Shown: one piece after another, positions 7,359 through 15,900 of the stretch | How the letters are laid out: each line of letters opens with the position of its first letter | How positions within the stretch are numbered: the first letter of the stretch is position 1 | Source: CAVXFS01 sp049582805 | GTDB taxonomy: Bacteria; Pseudomonadota; Gammaproteobacteria; Burkholderiales; Gallionellaceae | Direction: 5' to 3' | Length of the DNA stretch: 15,971 nt | NCBI GenBank assembly: GCA_049582805.1 | Contig: JBAUUR010000020.1 | Coordinates: 1-15,971 of the forward strand | The notes under the pieces: model-generated | Databases searched by the model: none | Seen by the model: the letters and a program-made list of their open reading frames with translations, nothing else | Told to the model about the DNA's origin: nothing | Program-made: the position numbers and the translations under genes

Positions 7359-7528
7359 ATTATGAAGCTCGAAGCGCTAGCGAGCAGACGGTTTGGGAAT
7401 GATGAGTGGGTTTCTTGAATATCCAGTCATTATGGTACATCGACCCTTCGGATTCCTTGATGATTTTCTGCATGAATGCGCTGTCTATCCGCAACGCAGC
7501 AGTTGGGATGAAATGTGGATTTTTGGAG

Positions 7529-7550
7529 ATGCCCTATAACTCCAGGGCAT
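7529..7550. other. Perfect 7-bp stem-loop around a stop codon
   Basis: ATGCCCT (7529-7535) and AGGGCAT (7544-7550) enclose an 8-base loop. On the coding (minus) strand the stem-loop spans the last codons and the TAG stop of the spermidine-synthase-like gene. No T run follows on either strand close enough for a normal terminator, although it might still slow transcription or protect the mRNA end. Confidence 0.5.
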
Positions 7551-8295
7551 TGCCTTTACAGGTGTGCGCCTGTTGCAGCCGAGCCAGCGCCGGCAGCAGA
7601 TTGAGTCCGGTATTTTGCTTTAGCATTACGGCTTTTTCGTGCAAATCGTCCAGTTCGATATGCACCGGATGGCCGGTTGCGGCAAAGGCAATGACGTTGC
7701 CGCTGTCGCAGGAAGGGAAGGCCAGCGCTCGGCCGCCGAATGCATGGTTGATGCGCTCCATGCTGGCCTTGAAACCCCGGCTGCGGCCGAACAGATTGAC
7801 CGCCATGATGCCATTGCTGCCCAGGCGGGCGCGGCATGCCAGATAGAACGGCAGCGTGTCGAGGCCGCCCGGCCTGGCCTCGGCGTCGAAGCCATCGACC
7901 AGAATCAGGTCCCAGGTCTTTTCGCTGGCCATCACAAAATCGACGCCGTCGCCGATCACGATGTTCAGCCGCTTCGGATCTTCCGGCAGTTTGAAAAATT
8001 GCCGCGCGGCGGCGACCACGTCAGGCTCGATCTCCACCACCGTGAGTTTCGCCAATGGATAATTGCGGTACACGAACTTGGTCAGCGAGGCGGCGCCGAG
8101 GCCGATCAGCAGCACCTTGCGCGGGAAGCGCGACTCGTCGCGCAGCAATAGACTCGCCATCATCTCCCTGGTGTAGTCGAGTTCCAGGTTCCACGGGCGC
8201 GCGATGCGCATCGCGCCCTGGATCCAGTCCGAACCGAAATGCAGCGTGCGCACGCCGGCTTCTTCGCGGATGTCTATCGGGATTGTCATATTCAT
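7534..8295 (-). CDS. Spermidine-synthase-like protein (Rossmann, SAM-type fold)
   Basis: The 253-residue protein has the fold of spermidine synthases and related methyltransferases. It shows VLLIGLGAASLTK (about 61-73), the acidic strand end VVEIEPDVV (86-94), GDGVDF (115-120) and ILVDGFDAEARPGGLDTLPFY (131-151). True SpeE enzymes have GGGDGG in the first loop and a D-x-T/S-D-P-type catalytic loop. Here they read GLGAAS and DGFDAEA, so aminopropyltransferase activity is doubtful and I give no symbol. The ATG at 8295 is followed immediately upstream by a 20-bp inverted repeat, and no ribosome site is visible. The frame continues open for 57 codons after the TAG stop. It lies in the same direction as nnrD, 121 bp downstream of it. 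Confidence 0.82.
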   Translation of the reverse strand: MNMTIPIDIREEAGVRTLHFGSDWIQGAMRIARPWNLELDYTREMMASLLLRDESRFPRKVLLIGLGAASLTKFVYRNYPLAKLTVVEIEPDVVAAARQFFKLPEDPKRLNIVIGDGVDFVMASEKTWDLILVDGFDAEARPGGLDTLPFYLACRARLGSNGIMAVNLFGRSRGFKASMERINHAFGGRALAFPSCDSGNVIAFAATGHPVHIELDDLHEKAVMLKQNTGLNLLPALARLQQAHTCKGNALEL

Positions 8296-8400
8296 GTAGG
8301 GTGCGCTTGCGCACCCAGCATAGTCTCAACGTTGGGTCATGGTGCGCAAGCGCACCCTACGCCGCGAGATGGAATCGCAGGGCGCATTTGTGCACCCTGC
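8296..8400. repeat. Dispersed palindromic repeats filling the nnrD-downstream gap
   Basis: GTAGGGTGCGCTTGCGCACC (8296-8315) and its perfect reverse complement (8341-8360) form a 20-bp inverted repeat around a 25-base spacer. Each arm is itself palindromic (GGTGCGC-TT-GCGCACC). A degenerate third copy, GCAGGGCGCATTTGTGCACC, follows at 8378-8397. The block fills almost the whole space between nnrD and the spermidine-synthase-like gene and touches the start codon of the latter. There is no T tract and no coding signal. It belongs to a different sequence family from the C/G-rich repeats in purL. Confidence 0.88.
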
Positions 8401-8416
8401 ATGCGCGACCCAAAAT

Positions 8417-9382
8417 CTATCGGGATAGCCATTGGTTCAACAGCCACCTTGCCAATTCGGTGACCTCACTTGCCGTCATGCCGACGGCAACGCCTTTTTC
8501 CGCCAGCGCGTCGCCCGCTGCGCCGTGCAGGTGCACCGCCAGCAGCAGCGCCTGATCCGCATCCAGTTCCTGCGCGATGAAGGCGGCGATCATGCCGGTC
8601 AGCACGTCGCCCATGCCGGGCGCGCTCATGCCGGGGTTGCCGGTTTGGTTGAGCCAGGTTTTGCCGTCGCGGGTTACGCACACGCTGCCCGCGCCCTTGA
8701 GCACGACGGCGCATTGCAGATTTTCCGCAAGCTGATGCGCGGCATCGGTGCGGGCGGCCTGTACTGCCGCCGTGGTCCAACCGAGCAGGCGCGCCGCTTC
8801 GCCGGGGTGGGGCGTGATAATGGTGGCGGCCTTGCGCGCGCGCAGGTCGTCCTGCAAATCGGGATGGCGCGCGAGCAGGTTGAGCGCGTCGGCATCCAGC
8901 ACCAGCCGCGCCTTCAGCCTGAGCAGATCGGGCAGGAGTTTCTGCGCGGCTATCGAAGTGCCCATGCCGCAACCGACGGCGAGCACAGAAATGATCATGT
9001 TTTTCACGTTCGCCCCCTCGCCCGCTTGCGGGATAACCAGCGACTTGGCTGCGGTCTTTTGCAGCTTGGTCGAATGGCTAGTTGTTTCATTCAGAGGGTT
9101 GGGGAGAGGCCGTTGGCGAAGTAAGTCTGCCGCGCTGTGCAACATCAGTTCCGGCTGAACCATATCCACTGCCGGCGCGTTATTCGTCAGCAGGCCGACA
9201 TGCACGCAGCCCGCGCCCAGCCTGAGCGCGGCGCGCGCGGCCAGCAATGGCGCGCCGACCATGCCGGAAGCGCCGCCGATCACCAGGACGGTGCCGAACT
9301 GGCCCTTGTGGCTGTCGAGCGGGCGCGGCTTGAGGAAGGTGGCGACCTGTTTTTGTGTGATGGTTTGAATGCGTTTGCTCAT
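8417..9382 (-). CDS. nnrD: ADP-dependent NAD(P)HX dehydratase (stand-alone NnrD domain) with in-frame repeat insertion
   Basis: The enzyme repairs hydrated NAD(P)H. The 321-residue protein has the ribokinase-like fold of the YjeF C-terminal domain: GTVLVIGGASGMVGAPLLAA (30-49), LVLDADALNLL (160-170), IITPHPGEAARLLG (188-201) and the catalytic NPGMSAPGMGDVLTG (249-263, D259). The N-terminal epimerase domain of two-domain Nnr proteins is absent. Residues about 91-127, between HPELM-like QPELM and VLAVGCGMG, are extra. They are encoded by a palindromic element related to one in purL. I chose the ATG at 9382 (MSKRIQTITQ). A frame extending to 9571 would run into divergent purL and adds unmatched sequence. 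A weak TGGA precedes the start. Confidence 0.9.
   Translation of the reverse strand: MSKRIQTITQKQVATFLKPRPLDSHKGQFGTVLVIGGASGMVGAPLLAARAALRLGAGCVHVGLLTNNAPAVDMVQPELMLHSAADLLRQRPLPNPLNETTSHSTKLQKTAAKSLVIPQAGEGANVKNMIISVLAVGCGMGTSIAAQKLLPDLLRLKARLVLDADALNLLARHPDLQDDLRARKAATIITPHPGEAARLLGWTTAAVQAARTDAAHQLAENLQCAVVLKGAGSVCVTRDGKTWLNQTGNPGMSAPGMGDVLTGMIAAFIAQELDADQALLLAVHLHGAAGDALAEKGVAVGMTASEVTELARWLLNQWLSR
9002..9112 (-). repeat. Palindromic element inserted in frame in nnrD
   Basis: This encodes about 37 residues, including RPLPNPLNETTSHSTKL and SLVIPQAGEGA. Its edges are C/G-rich (CCTCTCCCCAACCC on one side, CCCGCAAGCGGGCGAGGG on the other). The 65-bp core at 9034-9098 aligns with the core at 12798-12862 in purL at roughly three quarters identity by eye. 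The alignment includes ACTAGCCA, CAGCCAAGTC and TGGTTA. The coding strand reads the element in the same direction and frame as purL does. Confidence 0.82.
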
Positions 9383-9417
9383 ATTCCAATGGGCGACGGG
9401 CTGATGGATGCCCATAG

Positions 9418-9423
9418 TATAAT
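9418..9423 (+). promoter_or_regulatory. Candidate -10 box for purL in the nnrD/purL divergent region
   Basis: A perfect TATAAT lies 45 bases before the chosen purL start. No good -35 is present at the standard spacing (GACGGG is nearest). The opposite strand reads TATACT at nearly the same place (9421-9416), which could serve divergent nnrD. The two genes may therefore share an 85-bp control region. Confidence 0.4.
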
Positions 9424-9467
9424 CGCGCTTCGTCATTTCATCGCATCCGAATCCCAGGATAATGCCC

Positions 9468-12400
9468 ATGTTCCGAGTTTCCGCCGGCAAAGCTGCGCTC
9501 TCGTCGTTCCGTCTCGAAAAGCTGCGCGCCGCCCTCAGGGAGGTCGCGCCCAGCGTGGCGCTGGTGGACACGCGTCACTGGTATTTCGTGGCGTTCAGCA
9601 GGATGGCACTGGGCAAGGGCGATGCAGCGTTGCTGGATCGGCTGCTCGGGCTGGACGGCGCGGCAGGAGAGCCGGAAGAAGCCGACAAACTCGAGCGCCT
9701 GCTGGTGGTGCCGCGCCTCGGCACGATTTCGCCGTGGTCGTCCAAAGCCACCGACATCGCGCAGCATTGCGCGCTGCCGCAGGTGGAGCGCATCGAGCGC
9801 GGCGTGGCGTATTACTTCAAGACAAAAAATGGCAAGGTGCTGACCGAAGCGGAGCGCCAGGCGCTGCTGCCGCTGCTGCATGACCGCATGACGGAATCGG
9901 TTCTGACTGCTCCTTCGGCCAGGCTCAGCGCCGGTTTTGACGGCGCGGCGGACAAGATATTCCGACACGGCACGCCGCAGCCGTTCAACAGCGTGGACAT
10001 CCTCGAGGGCGGCAAAGCCGCGCTGGAGGCAGCCAACCGCGAGATGGGGCTGGCGCTCTCCACCGACGAGATCGATTATCTGCTCGAAAATTTCCAGTTG
10101 CTGAAACGCAATCCCACCGACGTGGAGCTGATGATGTTCGCGCAGGCCAATTCGGAGCATTGCCGCCACAAGATATTCAACGCGGACTGGGTGATAGACG
10201 ACGAGCAGCAGGCGCTGTCGCTGTTCGCCATGATCCGCAACACGCACAAGCTGCATCCGGCAGGGACGATGGTGGCATACTCCGACAATTCTTCCGTCAT
10301 CGAAGGCGCGACGGTTGAACGCTTCTACCCCCGCGCCGACGGCGTCTACGCCTTCAGCTCCGAACTGACGCATACGCTGATGAAGGTGGAGACGCACAAC
10401 CATCCCACCGCCATCGCGCCGTTCGCGGGCGCAGCGACGGGCGCGGGCGGCGAGATCCGCGACGAAGGGGCGACCGGTTCCGGCTCCAAACCCAAGGCAG
10501 GGCTGACCGGTTTTTCGGTTTCCAATTTGAACATTCCCGGGTTTGTGCAGCCGTGGGAGAAATACGGCCCCCTCCCCAATCCACCCCCGATGGGGGAGGG
10601 AGCAGAACCCTCTCCCATCGGGGGTGGGCCGGGTGGGGGAACAAGCTATGGAAAACCGTCCCGCATTGCCTCCGCCCTGCAAATCATGCTCGACGGCCCC
10701 ATCGGTGGCGCGGCATTCAACAACGAATTCGGGCGCCCGATCCTGGCCGGATATTTCCGCACGTTTGAACAAACCGTCAACGGCGAGATGCGCGGCTACC
10801 ACAAGCCCATCATGCTGGCGGGCGGCATCGGCAACATCAGGGCGGAGCATACGCATAAACATTCATTGCCGGCGGGCGCGCTGCTGATCCAGCTCGGTGG
10901 CCCCGGCATGTTGATCGGCCTGGGCGGCGGCGCGGCTTCCAGCATGGACACCGGCGCGAACGCCGAGAACCTCGATTTCGATTCGGTGCAGCGCGGCAAT
11001 CCCGAGATGCAGCGCCGCGCACAGGAAGTGATCGACCGCTGCTGGCAGATGGGTGACGACAATCCCATCCTGTCGATCCACGATGTCGGCGCGGGCGGCC
11101 TCTCCAATGCGCTGCCGGAACTGGTGCATGGCGGCGGCAAGGGCGGGCACGTCGAGTTGCGCGCGGTGCCGAGTGAAGAACGCGGCATGTCGCCGATGCA
11201 GATCTGGAGCAACGAGGCGCAGGAGCGCTATGTGCTGGCCATCAGCCCGGATCGGCTGGATGAATTCAAGGCGCTGTGCGAGCGCGAGCGCTGCCCGTTT
11301 GCCGTACTGGGCCACGCCACCGTCGGCGACCAGTTGACGGTGCATGACGCGGAATTCAGCAACCATCCGGTCAACATGCCGCTGTCGGTGCTGCTCGGCA
11401 AGCCGCCGAAGATGATGCGCAAGGTGAAGCGCGAATCTGTCCGGTTGCCCGCATTCGACACGAGCAGCATTCCATTGCGCGAAGCCCTGGAACGCGTGCT
11501 GCGCCTGCCTTCCGTGGCGAACAAGACTTTCCTGATTGCCATCGGCGACCGCACCGTGGGCGGCATGACCGCGCGCGACCAGTTGGTCGGCCCGTGGCAG
11601 GTGCCGGTGGCCGATGTGGCGGTGACGCTGATGGGATTCAACACGTATCGCGGCGAGGCGTTTGCGCTTGGCGAACACACCCCCATCGCGGTCATCAACG
11701 GCCCCGCCTCCGGACGCATGGCGGTAGGCGAGGCGATCACCAACATCGCCGCCGCGCGCATCGAAAAGATCGGCCACATCAAGCTTTCCGCCAACTGGAT
11801 GGCGGCGGCGGGACATCACGGCGAGGACGCCGCACTGTTCGACACCGTCAGGGCGGTCGGCATGGAATTATGTCCGCAACTCGGCATCAGCATTCCGGTG
11901 GGCAAGGATTCGATGTCGATGAAGACCAGCTGGGTCGAAGAAGCAGTTCCCTCCCCCTCCGGGGGAGGGCTAGGGAGAGGGAGCGCCCTTGGCGACGGAG
12001 CAATTCGCAAGGAAGTCACCGCACCGCTGTCGCTCATCGTTTCCGGCTTCGCGCCCTGCGTGGACGCGCGCCAGACCCTCACGCCGCAACTGGCCGCCGA
12101 TCTCGACACCGTGATTCTGCTGATCGACCTCGGCCTTGGCAAGGATCGCCTGGGCGGTTCGGCGCTGGCCCAGGTATATAACCAGATTGGCAATGCCGCG
12201 CCCGATATGGACGATGCGCACAGGCTGAAAACCTTCTTCGAACTGATCCAGCGCTTCAATGCCGATGGCAAGTTGCTGGCCTACCACGACCGTTCCGACG
12301 GCGGCATGCTGGTGGCGCTGCTGGAGATGGCGTTTGCGTCGCATATCGGGCTGGACATCAACCTGGACGAGACGGGCCGCGACAACATCAGCTCGCTGTT

Positions 12401-13685
12401 CACGGAAGAACTCGGCGCACTGGTTCAGGTGCGCAACGCCGACCTCCCCGGCCTGCTGAAGCAATGCTACGAGGCGGGCATGGTCGAAACGCACCCGGTG
12501 GCGAAATTGAACACCAGTGGTGAGATCGTGATCGTCAGTCACGGCAGGGAACTGTATCGCGAAAATGCGATAGCCTTGCAACGCATCTGGTCGGAGACGA
12601 CTTTCCGGATGCAGCAGCTGCGCGACAATCCCGCCTGTGCGCAACAGGAATACGACCGCATTCTCGATGCGGCTGACCCCGGCCTGTATGTGCAGCTGAC
12701 TTATGACCCGGACAAAGAGGATGACCAGTTCCTTCCCCCGGGCAGGGGGAAGGGTAGGATGGGGGTGGAAAATAAGAGTGTACGCCAGACTTCTACCCCC
12801 TCTGATGGAACTACTAGCCAGCTGACTTGGCTGTCCAACAACGACAGCCAAGTCATTGGTTACCCAACCCTCCCCCTGCAAGGGGGAGAGCTTGCGAGGG
12901 GGCAGAACATTTTCTCCCGTCCCAAAATCGCCATCCTGCGCGAGCAGGGCGTGAACGGCGAGGCCGAAATGGCGGCGGCGTTCGACCGCGCCGGATTTGC
13001 GGCGGTGGATGTGCACATGAGCGATATCATCGCCGGCCGCGTCAAACTGGCCGATTTCAAGGCTGTCGCGGCCTGCGGCGGCTTCTCCTTCGGCGATGTG
13101 CTGGGCGCGGGCGAGGGCTGGGCCAAGTCCATCCTCTTCAACCCGAGGGCGCGCGACGAGTTCGAGGCATTCTTCAATCGCAGTGATACGTTTGCGCTGG
13201 GCGTGTGCAACGGCTGCCAGATGATGAGCAACCTGCACGAGATCATCCCCGGCGCGGACGACTGGCCGCATTTCGCGCGCAACCAGTCCGAACAGTTTGA
13301 GGCGCGCTTCGTGATGGTCGAAGTGCAGAAATCTCCATCAATTTTGTTCGCCGGTATGGCCGGCAGCCGCATGCCCATCGTCGTGGCGCACGGCGAAGGC
13401 TACGCCGATTTCGGCGATGCGAAAAAACTCAAAGCCGCGCAACCGCTGGTGACGCTGCGCTACGTGGACAACACCGGCAAACGTACCGAAACCTACCCGC
13501 TCAACCCCAACGGCTCCCCGCAAGGCATTACCGGCCTGACTACGCCGGACGGACGCTTCAGCATCATGATGCCGCACCCCGAGCGCGTGTTCCGCGCTGT
13601 GCAGAACTCGTGGCATCCGCGCGAGTGGAATGAGAACGGCGCATGGCTGCGCATGTTCCAGAATGCGCGGAGGTGGGTGGGTTAG
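9468..13685 (+). CDS. purL: Phosphoribosylformylglycinamidine synthase PurL (large form) with three in-frame insertions
   Basis: PurL converts FGAR to FGAM in purine synthesis, using glutamine. The single chain has the N-terminal PurS-like domain, two AIRS-like halves (MKVETHNHPTAIAPF and GATGSGSKPKAG near 305-345; HDRSDGGMLVALLEMAF near 940-957) and a C-terminal glutaminase. The glutaminase has nucleophile C1247 (LGVCNGCQMM) and H1370/E1372 (PHPERVFR). At 1405 residues it is about 100 longer than the usual roughly 1300. The excess lies in three blocks, at about 366-393, 826-845 and 1087-1150, all encoded by C/G-rich palindromic DNA. The rest is intact and in frame. I chose the second ATG (9468) because AGGA lies 8 bases before it; the ATG at 9462 is only 2 bases from AGGA. 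It is divergent from nnrD, with yheS following. Confidence 0.96.
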   Translation: MFRVSAGKAALSSFRLEKLRAALREVAPSVALVDTRHWYFVAFSRMALGKGDAALLDRLLGLDGAAGEPEEADKLERLLVVPRLGTISPWSSKATDIAQHCALPQVERIERGVAYYFKTKNGKVLTEAERQALLPLLHDRMTESVLTAPSARLSAGFDGAADKIFRHGTPQPFNSVDILEGGKAALEAANREMGLALSTDEIDYLLENFQLLKRNPTDVELMMFAQANSEHCRHKIFNADWVIDDEQQALSLFAMIRNTHKLHPAGTMVAYSDNSSVIEGATVERFYPRADGVYAFSSELTHTLMKVETHNHPTAIAPFAGAATGAGGEIRDEGATGSGSKPKAGLTGFSVSNLNIPGFVQPWEKYGPLPNPPPMGEGAEPSPIGGGPGGGTSYGKPSRIASALQIMLDGPIGGAAFNNEFGRPILAGYFRTFEQTVNGEMRGYHKPIMLAGGIGNIRAEHTHKHSLPAGALLIQLGGPGMLIGLGGGAASSMDTGANAENLDFDSVQRGNPEMQRRAQEVIDRCWQMGDDNPILSIHDVGAGGLSNALPELVHGGGKGGHVELRAVPSEERGMSPMQIWSNEAQERYVLAISPDRLDEFKALCERERCPFAVLGHATVGDQLTVHDAEFSNHPVNMPLSVLLGKPPKMMRKVKRESVRLPAFDTSSIPLREALERVLRLPSVANKTFLIAIGDRTVGGMTARDQLVGPWQVPVADVAVTLMGFNTYRGEAFALGEHTPIAVINGPASGRMAVGEAITNIAAARIEKIGHIKLSANWMAAAGHHGEDAALFDTVRAVGMELCPQLGISIPVGKDSMSMKTSWVEEAVPSPSGGGLGRGSALGDGAIRKEVTAPLSLIVSGFAPCVDARQTLTPQLAADLDTVILLIDLGLGKDRLGGSALAQVYNQIGNAAPDMDDAHRLKTFFELIQRFNADGKLLAYHDRSDGGMLVALLEMAFASHIGLDINLDETGRDNISSLFTEELGALVQVRNADLPGLLKQCYEAGMVETHPVAKLNTSGEIVIVSHGRELYRENAIALQRIWSETTFRMQQLRDNPACAQQEYDRILDAADPGLYVQLTYDPDKEDDQFLPPGRGKGRMGVENKSVRQTSTPSDGTTSQLTWLSNNDSQVIGYPTLPLQGGELARGQNIFSRPKIAILREQGVNGEAEMAAAFDRAGFAAVDVHMSDIIAGRVKLADFKAVAACGGFSFGDVLGAGEGWAKSILFNPRARDEFEAFFNRSDTFALGVCNGCQMMSNLHEIIPGADDWPHFARNQSEQFEARFVMVEVQKSPSILFAGMAGSRMPIVVAHGEGYADFGDAKKLKAAQPLVTLRYVDNTGKRTETYPLNPNGSPQGITGLTTPDGRFSIMMPHPERVFRAVQNSWHPREWNENGAWLRMFQNARRWVG
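10563..10646. repeat. Palindromic repeat, insertion 1 in purL (28 codons)
   Basis: The block lies between FVQPWEK and YGKPSRI, which are adjacent in E. coli PurL apart from a few residues. It encodes Gly/Pro-rich peptide (PLPNPPPMGEG, SPIGGGPGGG). The DNA forms a hairpin: 10581-10600 pairs with 10608-10627 (19 of 20 positions) around the loop AGCAGAA, with further C/G-rich partial pairing outside. Confidence 0.88.
11943..12002. repeat. Palindromic repeat, insertion 2 in purL (about 20 codons)
   Basis: The block lies between KTSWVEE and IRKEVTAPLSL, a short connector in relatives. It encodes AVPSPSGGGLGRGSALGDGA. The DNA contains CCCTCCCCC-TCC-GGGGGAGGG followed by GCTAGGGAGAGGGAG, the familiar C/G-rich intergenic repeat style. 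Its edges are approximate. Confidence 0.82.
12726..12917. repeat. Composite palindromic element, insertion 3 in purL (64 codons)
   Basis: The block lies between YDPDKEDD and RPKIAILREQGVN, the linker before the glutaminase domain. It has four modules. Module 1: CCTTCCCCC/GGGGGAAGG (12731-12739 with 12745-12753). Module 2: GGGGGTGGAA/TTCTACCCCC (12761-12770 with 12791-12800, one mismatch). Module 3: a perfect 13-bp stem TGACTTGGCTGTC/GACAGCCAAGTCA (12823-12835 with 12843-12855, loop CAACAAC). Module 4: CTCCCCC/GGGGGAG (12870-12876 with 12882-12888). Modules 1 and 4 are similar sequences in inverted orientation, so the whole looks like a small element with inverted ends. No transposase is encoded. 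Confidence 0.88.
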
Positions 13686-13687
13686 AG

Positions 13688-13806
13688 GTACCCCTCACTT
13701 GCAGGGAGAGTGTTAGGGAGAGGGTAGAAACTCTGCATCTCCACTGTTCTACCCCCATCCCAGTTGCCCCTCGCTTCGCTTTCCCACTCTCATAAGGGAA
13801 AGGAAC
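13688..13806. repeat. C/G-rich palindromic repeats between purL and yheS
   Basis: The purL-yheS gap (13686-13920) begins with CCCCTCACTTGCAGGGAGAG. Then comes GGGTAGAA/TTCTACCC (13722-13729 with 13747-13754), matching module 2 of the third purL block, including TTCTACCCCC. CTTTCCC/GGGAAAG (13779-13785 with 13796-13802) follows. No T tract follows any stem. From 13807 to 13905 I see nothing recognisable. Confidence 0.75.
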
Positions 13807-13905
13807 GAAAACCAATTGCCTTTAGGCGGCTCACGATTTTATCTGCGCCTTTGAGGGCCTCACCCAATAAATCCCAACCTTTCAACCGAGGCACACTCAC
13901 CCCTC

Positions 13906-13914
13906 TGTTATCAT
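13906..13914 (+). promoter_or_regulatory. Extended -10 promoter directly in front of yheS
   Basis: TGTTATCAT is an extended -10 (TGn plus TATCAT) ending 6 bases before the yheS ATG. Transcription would start at or very near the A of the ATG. No Shine-Dalgarno-like sequence lies in the 20 bases before the start, in agreement with a leaderless mRNA. Confidence 0.5.
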
Positions 13915-13920
13915 TGCGCC

Positions 13921-15792
<1,872 letters not shown>

Positions 15793-15820
15793 GGTGGTGC
15801 GCTGGTCAGGGTGGCAGTAG

Positions 15821-15885
15821 AGGATATAGTGACAAGATACCCACATCGCTATCGATTGATCCAGGCCGCAAGGTCACTATATCCT
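15821..15885. repeat. Perfect 13-bp inverted repeat after yheS
   Basis: AGGATATAGTGAC (15821-15833) and GTCACTATATCCT (15873-15885) are exact reverse complements with a 39-base spacer that has no coding signal. The A/T-rich arms stand out from the surrounding GC-rich DNA. There is no T tract for a terminator. It could be a small non-coding RNA fold, a regulator site or the ends of a tiny mobile element; the sequence alone does not decide. Confidence 0.7.
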
Positions 15886-15900
15886 GCAGTTCTTGGCAAC

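Noticed and set aside
8296..8400. Transcription terminator for nnrD formed by the inverted repeats
   Set aside because: The stems are strong but no T tract follows on the minus strand. The repeated, self-palindromic arms fit a dispersed repeat better.
9383..9571. Longer N-terminus for nnrD (start at 9571)
   Set aside because: It would run into the 5' end of divergent purL and the extra residues do not resemble NnrD. The start at 9382 fits the family.
9438..10862. Long minus-strand open frame (474 codons) opposite purL
   Set aside because: It is a shadow of purL: rich in Arg/His/Gln/Val as expected from antisense reading, with no motif.
10563..12917. purL as a pseudogene broken by repeats
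   Set aside because: All three insertions keep the frame, and every flanking motif up to the C-terminal glutaminase residues is intact.
11970..13271. Long minus-strand open frame (433 codons) opposite the purL 3' half
   Set aside because: Same reason: an antisense shadow of well-supported PurL sequence.
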